This document shows positions 1-6,400 of a stretch of DNA of 17,901 nucleotides, one piece after another. Source of the DNA: Kiritimatiellia bacterium (GTDB lineage: Bacteria > Verrucomicrobiota > Kiritimatiellia > RFP12 > UBA3636); NCBI GenBank assembly GCA_017413145.1, contig JAFPUX010000141.1:1-17901 (forward strand), written 5' to 3'. Each line of letters begins with the position of its first letter. Positions within the stretch are counted from its first letter, which is position 1. The position numbers and the translations under genes are program-made. The notes below the pieces were generated by a model, which was not told the DNA's origin, searched no databases, and saw only the letters and a list, made by a program, of their open reading frames with translations.

Positions 1-1
1 C

Positions 2-1783
2 GACGTGTCGGTCGCCTTTGGCGGGCCGCCCGTGCTCCAGGACGTCCGCCGCAACGTCGAGGCGGGCGACCGCGCGTGCGGCACCGGCCGCAACGGCGAG
101 GGCCAGAGCACGCTCCGCAAGGTCATGGCCGGGATCCTGGAGCCCGACGCCGGCGAGGTCGTCCGCTCCGAGGGCCTCCGCGCGGCGTATCTCTCGCAGG
201 ACGTCCCCGCGGACGAGCCCGGCACCGCCGCGGAGGTCGCCGGCGGGACCGCCGCCGCGCGCCGCTTCCTCACGCAGCTGGGCGTCCCGGCCGACGTCCC
301 CTTCTCGACGCTCTCCGGCGGCCAGCGCCGCCGCGCCAAGCTCGCCGCCGCGCTCGCGCCCGAACCGGACCTGCTGCTCCTGGACGAGCCCACGAACCAC
401 CTCGACGTCGAGTCGATCGAATGGCTCGAGACGTTCCTCTCCCGCGCCCGGCTGGCGTGCGTCTTCGTCACGCACGACCGCGCGTTCCTGCGCCGCGTCT
501 CGCGGCGCGTCTTCGACCTCGACCGCGGCCGGCTCTCCGGCTGGAACTGCGACTGGCCGACGTTCCTGCGCCGCAAGGACGAGCTCCTCGCGCAGGAGGA
601 GCGCGCTTGGGAGAAGAAGGCCGTCAAACTGCGCCAGGAGGAGCACTGGATCGTCCACGGCGTGACCGCCCGCCGTTCGCGCAACATGGGCCGCGTGGAG
701 GCGCTCCTGAAGCTCCGCGCCGAGATCGCCGAGCGCCGCGCCCGCGCCGGCTCGGCGAAGCTGTCGGTCGGCGCCGGCGCGATGTCGGGCGAGATCGTCG
801 TCAAGGCCGAGGGCGCCACGTTCGCGTGGCCCGGCGCCGCCGCGCCGGTCGTCGAGGGCCTCGACGCGCTCGTCCTGCGCGGCGAGCGCGTCGGCGTGCT
901 CGGCCCCAACGGCTCGGGCAAGACGACGCTCCTGCGGCTGCTCCTCGGCGAGCTCGCGCCGCTGGCCGGCCGCATCGCGCTCGGCGCGCGCGTGAAACCC
1001 GTCTTCCTCGACCAGCTCCGCGGCGCGCTCGACCCCGCGAAGAGCGTCGTCGAGAACGTCGCCGAGGGGCGCGACCAGGTCGTCGTGGACGGCGTCGCGC
1101 GCCACGTGCTCGGCTACCTGCAGGACTTCCTCTTCGCGCCGGACCGCGCGCGGACGCCGGTCGGGGCGCTCTCCGGCGGCGAGAAGGCGCGCCTGCTGCT
1201 CGCGAAGCTCTTCCTGCAGCCGGGCAACCTGCTCGTGTTGGACGAGCCGACGAACGACCTCGACGTCGAGACGCTCGAACTGCTGGAGGAGCAGCTGCTC
1301 GCCTACAAGGGGACAATCCTGATCGTGAGCCACGACCGCGACTTCCTCGACCACGTCGTCACGTCGAGCCTCGTCCTGCTTGGCGGCGGCCGCGTCCATT
1401 TCTGCCCCGGCGGCTACGCCGACTGGGCGCGCGAGCGCGCCGCGGTCCTGGCGGACCGCAGCCGCGAGTCGAACGTTGAAAGTTCAAAGTGTAAAGTCGA
1501 CGACCGGGAACCGGCGAACCACCGAACCGCCGAACCCGCGAATGCCGAGGCGCCGCGCCGGGCGCGGCGCCTCGGCTTCAACGAGAAGCGCGAACTGGCG
1601 GCACTGCCGGCGGCGATCGAGGCGCTGGAGGCGGAAATCGCCGGCATCGAGGCCGCGCTCGCGGACGGCACCGCCTACGCCCACGACGCGAAGAAGGCCG
1701 CCGCGGACGCGGCGCGCCTCCCCGCCGCCCGCGCGGAGCTGGAAGCGAAGCTCGAGCGCTGGATGGAGCTCTCCGAGCCCTGA
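2..1783 (+). CDS. uup: ABC-F family ATPase, Uup type (5' end cut by window edge)
   Basis: A soluble tandem ABC ATPase with no membrane segments. ABC-F proteins act on the ribosome or, for Uup, are linked to DNA and ribosome maintenance. The frame is open from the window edge. A GTG at position 5 could serve as a start, but similarity begins at once (LQDV about 12 residues in), so a few N-terminal codons are probably missing. Numbering from that GTG: NBD1 has a Walker A-like GRNGEGQST (28-36), LSGGQ (103-107) and LLLLDEPTNHLD with D127/E128. The interdomain linker contains the Uup-like stretch TARRSRNMGRVEAL. NBD2 has GPNGSGKTT (300-308), LSGGE (389-393), D413/E414 and VSHDRDFLD. The C-terminus (about 518-592) is a charged coiled coil starting RRLGFNEKRELAALP, typical of Uup. 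Oddities: the NBD1 Walker A lysine is Gln34, and residues about 491-512 are encoded by short tandem repeats. Family assignment is firm; Uup over another ABC-F is likely from the C-terminal coiled coil. Confidence 0.9.
   Translation, partial: DVSVAFGGPPVLQDVRRNVEAGDRACGTGRNGEGQSTLRKVMAGILEPDAGEVVRSEGLRAAYLSQDVPADEPGTAAEVAGGTAAARRFLTQLGVPADVPFSTLSGGQRRRAKLAAALAPEPDLLLLDEPTNHLDVESIEWLETFLSRARLACVFVTHDRAFLRRVSRRVFDLDRGRLSGWNCDWPTFLRRKDELLAQEERAWEKKAVKLRQEEHWIVHGVTARRSRNMGRVEALLKLRAEIAERRARAGSAKLSVGAGAMSGEIVVKAEGATFAWPGAAAPVVEGLDALVLRGERVGVLGPNGSGKTTLLRLLLGELAPLAGRIALGARVKPVFLDQLRGALDPAKSVVENVAEGRDQVVVDGVARHVLGYLQDFLFAPDRARTPVGALSGGEKARLLLAKLFLQPGNLLVLDEPTNDLDVETLELLEEQLLAYKGTILIVSHDRDFLDHVVTSSLVLLGGGRVHFCPGGYADWARERAAVLADRSRESNVESSKCKVDDREPANHRTAEPANAEAPRRARRLGFNEKRELAALPAAIEALEAEIAGIEAALADGTAYAHDAKKAAADAARLPAARAELEAKLERWMELSEP
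1475..1540 (+). repeat. In-frame heptamer and octamer tandem repeats inside the uup linker
   Basis: Three heptamers of the form GTTNAAA-like (GTTGAAA, GTTCAAA, GTGTAAA; 1475-1495) are followed by four octamers (AACCGGCG, AACCACCG, AACCGCCG, AACCCGCG; 1509-1540). They fall between NBD2 and the C-terminal coiled coil of the ABC-F protein and keep the frame open, adding a polar linker. The AT-rich heptamers contrast with the surrounding GC-rich codons. They resemble in style the intergenic short repeats at 2017-2058 and 3382-3457, so intergenic-type repeat DNA may have entered a tolerant part of the gene (inference). Confidence 0.75.
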
Positions 1784-1837
1784 CGCCGTCCGTCCGTCGG
1801 GCGGTTTGAACCGCGCGAAACGGCCCGCGGAAAACGC

Positions 1838-1866
1838 TGGACACGTTCCGGCGGACGTGATATCAT
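1838..1866 (+). promoter_or_regulatory. Putative sigma-70-type promoter with extended -10
   Basis: TGGACA (1838-1843; 5 of 6 to TTGACA) is separated by exactly 17 bp from TATCAT (1861-1866; 5 of 6 to TATAAT). TG at 1858-1859 gives an extended -10. It stands in the only AT-leaning patch after the ABC-F stop, and would start transcription near 1873, leaving a leader of about 190 nt before the ORF at 2063. It is the best promoter-like match I found in the two intergenic stretches. The reading is by eye, and the sigma-factor preference of this organism is unknown. Confidence 0.5.
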
Positions 1867-2016
1867 TGCGTCCACTTGCCCTCTTTTTCGCGAACCGGCC
1901 CCTCCGCCCCCTCCCTCCGAAGGACCCCCGACACCTCTCCGTCTTCTGCTTTCCCCGCGCGTTTTCACGCGGGCGCGGACGCAAACCCAACTCTCGCGCG
2001 CGTTACCCGCCCCCTC

Positions 2017-2058
2017 CACTTCCCACCTCCCACCTCTCACCTCTAACCTCCCACCTCT
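2017..2058 (+). repeat. CACCTCT-type heptamer array upstream of the zeta-like ORF
   Basis: Six consecutive heptamers: CACTTCC, CACCTCC, CACCTCT, CACCTCT, AACCTCC, CACCTCT. The array ends four bases before the ATG at 2063, so that ORF has no purine-rich ribosome binding site. The same heptamer recurs at 3423-3443 in front of the giant gene. The unit resembles the 3' tail of 16S rRNA (CACCUCC), but no function is shown. Confidence 0.8.
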
Positions 2059-2062
2059 TCCC

Positions 2063-2287
2063 ATGTCTCCGCCTCCCAGCTGCCACGTCGTCGCCGGTCC
2101 GAACGGATCCGGCAAATCGACGGTCGCGCTGCGCTACCTGCCGCAGTGGGCGGGAGACCTCCCCGTTCCGCCGGACCTGTGGGACCGCCTCGCCGCCGAC
2201 GCCCGCGCCCGCCTCGCCGACGACCTGCTCTACGTCGAAGAAGCCCGCCGCACGGCGCGCGCCGCGAATGCGCAAAAGAGACCATGA
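2063..2287 (+). pseudogene. Zeta-toxin-like P-loop ORF, shortened remnant
   Basis: A 74-residue ORF. Its start SCHVVAGPNGSGKSTVALRYLP carries a Walker A (GPNGSGKST, residues 12-20) with the spacing and the '-AGPNGSGKST-(A/F)-YLP' look of zeta-toxin/UDP-GlcNAc kinase-like P-loop proteins. Those are usually near 190 residues or longer. Here the P-loop is followed almost directly by a helical charged tail (DLWDRLAADARARLADDLLYVEEAR) that looks like a family C-terminus. The central catalytic part therefore appears to be missing, and the ORF ends where the nonamer repeat begins. Its stop overlaps the next start as ATGA (2284-2287). No Shine-Dalgarno sequence precedes the ATG. I read it as an internally deleted relic; an intact small P-loop protein cannot be excluded. 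Family membership rests on a short motif. Confidence 0.45.
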
Positions 2288-2407
2288 GGACCATGGCGAC
2301 GATGGCGACAACGGGGACCATGGCGACCATGGAGACCCTGAGGACGACGGGGACCTTGGCGACAAGGCCCGGTCCCCAAGGTCCCCAAAGTCCCCAGCGT
2401 CTCCGCC
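2281..2407 (+). repeat. Nonamer repeat element, left copy (hairpin-forming)
   Basis: Ten nonamers in perfect phase (consensus ACCATGGCG; 2281-2370) are followed by four nonamers of GTCCCCAAG type (2372-2407). Rotated and reverse-complemented, the second unit equals the GGGGACCTT found in the first arm, so the element is an inverted pair of arrays. The central stem is GGGGACCTTGG (2349-2359) pairing perfectly with CCAAGGTCCCC (2376-2386) across a 16-nt loop. Positions 2302-2387 match 3093-3178 with two mismatches (2338 C/A, 2372 G/C). The element lies inside the N-terminal coding part of the four-helix-bundle gene and offers five in-frame ATGs (2284, 2293, 2302, 2320, 2329). Confidence 0.85.
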
Positions 2408-3084
2408 CCGCTCCCTCCATCATCCTTCCCCACGGCGGCTATCACAAACTCCTGACCTACCGGAAGAGCGACGTCATCTACAACGGAACCGTGGTCTTCA
2501 CGCAACGCTTCCTTTCCCGCGGCGACCGGACGGTCGACCAGATGGTCCAGGCCGCGCGGTCCGGCAAGCAGAACATCGTCGAGGGCAGCGAAGCCGCCGG
2601 CGCGAGCAAGGAGACCGAGCTCAAGCTCACGAACGTCGCGAAAGCGAGTCTCGAAGAACTGCTCGAGGACTACCTCGACTATCTCAAGACGCACGGCTTC
2701 GAGGTCTGGGAAAAGGATTCGGAGAAGGGCCGTGCCGCGCGCGAGCTCGGGAAGACGGCGGATCCCGAAACGTGGGACCGCCTGTTCCGCGAAAAGCCGG
2801 ACGAGACGGTCGCCAACCTCCAGGTCTCGCTGATCCGGCAGTGCACCTACCTGCTGGCCAAGCAGATCCGGCACCTCGAGGAAGACTTCGCGAACCACGG
2901 CGGCATCCGCGAACGGATGCACGCCGCCCGGACCGCGACCCGCGGCGCGAACTGGGAAGCGGCGCTTGCCGACTGGCTCGGCGCCGCCGACTCCGCCGAA
3001 GAACTCGCGCGCCGCGTCGCGGAGGGCCGCGATGCCATCCGCCGGATCGAATGGCGCGAACTGCACAAGAAAGGCTGGGTGTGA
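2284..3084 (+). CDS. Four-helix-bundle protein with suffix domain (S23/IVP-like family)
   Basis: A 266-residue protein. Residues 1-49 are encoded by the nonamer repeat and are low complexity (MAT, MET, TGT, PQGPQ motifs). The recognisable protein begins at HGGYHKLLTYRKS (residue 50). Core helices include QMVQAARSGKQNIVEGS (86-102), then SKETELKLTNVAK leading into SLEELLEDYLDYL (to about 134). A second pair of helices includes VSLIRQCTYLLAKQIRHLEE and the motif NHGGIRERM (about 176-213), and a charged C-terminal suffix follows. This matches the 23S-intervening-sequence/S23-type four-helix-bundle family in its 'suffix domain' subgroup. Some relatives are encoded in rRNA intervening sequences or in diversity-generating retroelements (Avd), but the role of this subgroup is unknown to me. 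The start at 2284 is chosen for the ATGA overlap with the previous ORF; starts to 2329 are possible and a weak AAAAGAG precedes 2284. No zeta-family residue continues here. Confidence 0.8.
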   Translation: MRTMATMATTGTMATMETLRTTGTLATRPGPQGPQSPQRLRPAPSIILPHGGYHKLLTYRKSDVIYNGTVVFTQRFLSRGDRTVDQMVQAARSGKQNIVEGSEAAGASKETELKLTNVAKASLEELLEDYLDYLKTHGFEVWEKDSEKGRAARELGKTADPETWDRLFREKPDETVANLQVSLIRQCTYLLAKQIRHLEEDFANHGGIRERMHAARTATRGANWEAALADWLGAADSAEELARRVAEGRDAIRRIEWRELHKKGWV

Positions 3085-3089
3085 TGGGG

Positions 3090-3234
3090 ACCATGGCGAC
3101 AACGGGGACCATGGCGACCATGGAGACCATGAGGACGACGGGGACCTTGGCGACAAGGCCCGCTCCCCAAGGTCCCCACCGTCCCCAAAGTCCCCACTGT
3201 CTCCAAGGTCCCCACCGTCCCCAAGGTCCCCTCA
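3090..3234 (+). repeat. Nonamer repeat element, right copy (hairpin-forming)
   Basis: Eight nonamers of the ACCATGGCG type (3090-3161) are followed by CTCCCCAAG and seven GTCCCCNNN nonamers (3172-3234). The central stem GGGGACCTTGG (3140-3150) pairs with CCAAGGTCCCC (3167-3177). It starts six bases after the stop of the four-helix gene and is a direct repeat of the left element at a distance of 791 bp, with a longer right arm. The antisense reading gives Ser-Pro-Trp low-complexity peptides, which are not a gene. Confidence 0.85.
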
Positions 3235-3264
3235 ATGCCGGCGAACAGGAGAAGGAAGCGGCAT

Positions 3265-3279
3265 GTGCAAATTTTGCAC
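3265..3279. promoter_or_regulatory. Perfect short palindrome, possible protein binding site
   Basis: GTGCAAA, one T, TTTGCAC: seven-base arms with a single central base in an AT-rich island inside GC-rich DNA. The shape is operator-like, but no regulator gene is present in the window. It could equally be the end of a dispersed repeat. Confidence 0.3.
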
Positions 3280-3381
3280 AAAACCTCCCCGAACGTTGCT
3301 CTCCCCGCCGCAAGATCGGCTTCGGGCCCGATGCGGCCAAGTCGCGTGGGGCAACCTCGCGTTCGCGTGGATGATGGGCAC

Positions 3382-3457
3382 CCCTTTCAACCTCTTCACC
3401 CCTTTCAACCCCTTCAACCTCTCACCTCTCACCTCTCACCTCTAACCTTTAAACTGC
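3382..3457 (+). repeat. Nonamer and heptamer array in the giant gene leader
   Basis: Four nonamers (CCCTTTCAA, CCTCTTCAC, CCCTTTCAA, CCCCTTCAA; 3382-3417) are followed by CACCTCT heptamers (three exact copies at 3423-3443) and AACCTTT (3444-3450). The array occupies the untranslated leader of the giant gene and is the same repeat style as 2017-2058. Confidence 0.8.
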
Positions 3458-3469
3458 ACCCTCCCCTCC

Positions 3470-3473
3470 GGAG
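3470..3473 (+). promoter_or_regulatory. Shine-Dalgarno sequence of the giant gene
   Basis: GGAG lies 10 nt before the ATG at 3484 and supports that start over the in-frame upstream codons, which remain open. It is part of the self-complementary octamer CTCCGGAG (3466-3473), and CTCC at 3461-3464 could also pair with it, so accessibility may be modulated by the leader (inference). Confidence 0.6.
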
Positions 3474-3483
3474 ATCCCCCGCC

Positions 3484-6400
3484 ATGAAAAAGTCCCTCCT
3501 TCCCCTCGCGCTCGTCCTCGCCCTCGCGCTCCCCGCAAAGGCCGAGACTCTCGACACGTCGTGGTTTGCGAAGAAGATTGATATTACCGCGACCGGTTAC
3601 ACCGGTTCAACGACGCTCGCGAACTTCCCGATGCTCGTCCGGCTCTCCAAGGCTTCCGGGTTCGACTTTTCGGACTTCACGGATCCTGCCGCCGAATTGC
3701 GATTCGCGGATGCTTCCGGCAACAATCTCGACTTTGAAATCGAAGTCTGGGATTCCGCTTCTGAAACGGCTTTGGTCTGGGTTTCCGTTCCGTCCCTTTC
3801 CGGTACGGCAACGAAGATTACGGCCTTCTTCATGCCGTCTGAGACTTCGGGACTGCCAACCATCTATCCGACGAACGTCTGGACCAGCGCCGGATATATT
3901 GGCGTCTGGCATCTCGACTCGAAGAACGCAAACGAGGAGTATGAGGATGCATCCGGGGTGTCTGGTCCGATTGGACGGCTTGATACGCATCTTAATGTTA
4001 CCGGAAAAACCTATGCCGATCCCACTTCCGCCACGACAACCGACTACGCAATCGGAAGTTACATCGCGAACAATACCGCAGGTCTCTACTTGCCGGCCAT
4101 CCGTACCGCGAACTGGGACTTCGGCCCAACGGGTCTTTCTTTCGAGTTTTGGGAAATTCCCGGTGGGGACTGGCCGTTGTTTTTCTCCAATCAGAGCGCG
4201 CTCAATACGTCAACCGGATTCGGCGTGGCGCCTGCGCCGAATAAATTTGCTTATTCTATGAACGGAATCGGAGTAAAACCCGCCAACAGCAACAACAACG
4301 GACTCCGCCAAGCCGAGTATTGGTGGGGGACAGCGGCACCGCTTTCAAACTACAAAACGCACTGGCGCCACGTTTCTCTAGTCTGGAAGGCCGAAAACAG
4401 TTCTTCAAACGGCGGGCGTTTCGTTGGGTGGCCTCAAGATGGAGTCTACGTTAACAGCGAACACTTCTATGGTAATAACAGCGCACCCGTAACGACCTAC
4501 GCCGCCACGCTGGCCAATGGCTTCAAGTGGGACACCGACGGTATGTATGTCCAATGGGCGACTTCTGGCACAGGGTTCACCACGAAATTCGACGAATTGC
4601 GCATCCGCGCCGTCGAAACGAAACCGGATTGGGCGCGTGCGAACTATGACACGCAGAACAAGGATGTGTCGTTTTTGACTTACGGCGCTGTCGAGAACGT
4701 TGCGGTGGTGACGTGGGATGTGGGGACGAACGGCGGAACGATGGTCGTCGACGGAAATACGGTTTCGACATCCGTGATGACCAAAGTTCCCTCGGACGGA
4801 ATACTGGTCACGCCTGGTACTCCTTCCAAGGATAACGCGTTTTTTGTCGGCTGGAACACAGCTGCGGCCGCAACCGACGGCCTGACGCTCGATAACGTCT
4901 CCGTTTCGGACAATACGACTCTCTACGCGATCTTCGCCGATTCGCTCGTCTGTTGGTTCGACGAAGACGGGACAACGGCGCTCAATCCCGCGACAACCGG
5001 TTGCGCGGCCGGCGCGCGTCCGACGCGCGACGATCCCGTGAAACCGAACACGCTCTACGATCGCTACACTTTCCAGGGCTGGACGCCGGTCGCGGGCGGT
5101 CCGACCAACGCGACGGCCGAACTGCCGGTGGTCGTCGCCGGCTCCGAGGTTTCCTACAAGGCCGTCTATTCCGTGGAGCATTCCGACAAGCCGGCCTTGT
5201 CGTTCGTCGGCGTCCGCGACGGCGTCGTTCTGACGGTTGACGAATACGACGGAAACTCCACGCTCAAGAACTTTCCTGTTCTCGTCCGGATTTCCGAGAG
5301 CGGAATCGACGGCTTCCATTACGCCGACATGCGGTCGTCCGCCGACGGCGCAGACCTCCTGTTCCTCGATTCGGACGGCAACGGCCTTCCGTTCGAAATC
5401 GACACGTGGGAGACGAACGGCACATCGCTCGTCTGGGTGACGCTTCCCGAATTGCGCGCTGGAACGCAGTTCTTCATGGGCTGGGATTCGGCCGCGACCG
5501 GCAAAGATGTCTGCGATGACAATTCGTGGACGGACTACACGGGCGTCTGGCACATGAACGATCCTGGCGATGCCTATGCCTCGGTGGCCGACTCGACGAC
5601 GAATGCACTCGACGGAACGGCCGTCGCGTCTTCCCAGTCCAAGTCGGACGGAAAAATCGGCAAGGCCCGTCTTATCACGACCTACAAAGAGAACAAAGCC
5701 GGGCAGCCCTACGATTCGGGCGTGACGGTCGATTTTTCGGGCAATCCGGCCAAAATCGCAGCCGTGGATGCGCTCGTACCGGAGTTCACCGCGTCGTTCT
5801 GGGTCCGGCCACAGAGCGCGGCGCAGTGGTGGTATTTCATTTCGCGGAAAACGGCCGACAAGGAACCGGGATGGGGTTTCCAGAATGGCAGCAACACCGG
5901 AAATGATGGCACCGCCAATTTCAATTCGTTCCGCGCCTACGGAAACGAAGAAGACGATGCCGCTTGTTTGAAGTTCTTCGGAATTCCCGCCCTTTCGCAA
6001 TCGTCGTGGACGAAATTCGACGCGGTTTGGAAGAGGAATGGACAATTCCTGTTCTATACGAACGGCGTGGCGGCCGCTACGGGGGACCTGGTCAACCCGG
6101 CGGCCAATCCCGTCGGTCTCACGAAGCTTTCGCTCGGCGGCGCCATGGCTCCCTTGTTCGCAACCAACAAGAACGGCTGCGGCGTCTACGGCGACATGGA
6201 CGAAATCCGCTTGCGCCGCGGCGCCGTGAGCGCCGATTGGGCGAAGGCCGATTACGACACGCAGACGAGCGGAACGTTCCTCTCGGCCGGGGAGGTCGCG
6301 TGCGACGAACTGCTCGGCGCGTTTTCCGTGAAGCAGGAGCGGCCTACGAGCGCCGTCGCCACAATGGCGGTCTACCTGCTGGGCGGCGCCGACTGGGCGG

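Larger units (their letters stand above)
1784..2062. other. Intergenic region between uup and the zeta-like ORF
   Basis: No coding region is supported here. After the uup stop come a small inverted repeat GCGGTT/AACCGC (1801-1814, 2-nt loop), the promoter at 1838-1866, a GC stem CCCGCG/CGCGGG (1954-1973) without a following T-run, and pyrimidine-rich heptamers running up to the next ATG. No convincing intrinsic terminator is present. Confidence 0.6.
3085..3483. other. Non-genic stretch between the four-helix gene and the giant gene
   Basis: It holds the right nonamer element (3090-3234), a 15-bp palindrome (3265-3279), a short stretch without recognised content (about 3280-3380), nonamer and heptamer pyrimidine repeats (3382-3457) and the ribosome binding site (3470-3473). 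A 96-codon ORF from 3084 (TGATG overlap with the preceding stop) to 3374 reads through the right repeat in the same frame as the left one. It has no recognisable domain, so I do not call it a gene. I see no promoter for the giant gene here that matches the one at 1838-1866. Confidence 0.6.

Noticed and set aside
76..1479. A 467-codon forward ORF overlapping uup
   Set aside because: Arg/Pro-rich out-of-frame reading; the uup frame carries all ABC motifs.
1954..1973. Intrinsic terminator after uup
   Set aside because: The stem has only six pairs, the loop holds the T-run instead of the 3' side, and it lies 170 bases after the stop.
2230..3156. Antisense collagen-like Ser-Pro-Trp ORF
   Set aside because: The peptide comes from antisense reading of the nonamer arrays, and its middle is the shadow of the four-helix gene.
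2281..3234. CRISPR array
   Set aside because: The repeats are 9-nt units in direct tandem without spacers, and the long repeat occurs only twice around a gene.
1380..3374. A 664-codon forward ORF spanning uup end, intergenic region and the four-helix gene
   Set aside because: It crosses several features in a third frame and has no domain; only its last part (from 3084) is discussed as a possible coupled frame.
3235..3483. Extension of the giant gene upstream of 3484
   Set aside because: The frame is open further upstream, but the Shine-Dalgarno sequence and a textbook signal peptide fix the start at 3484, and the upstream codons are tandem repeats.
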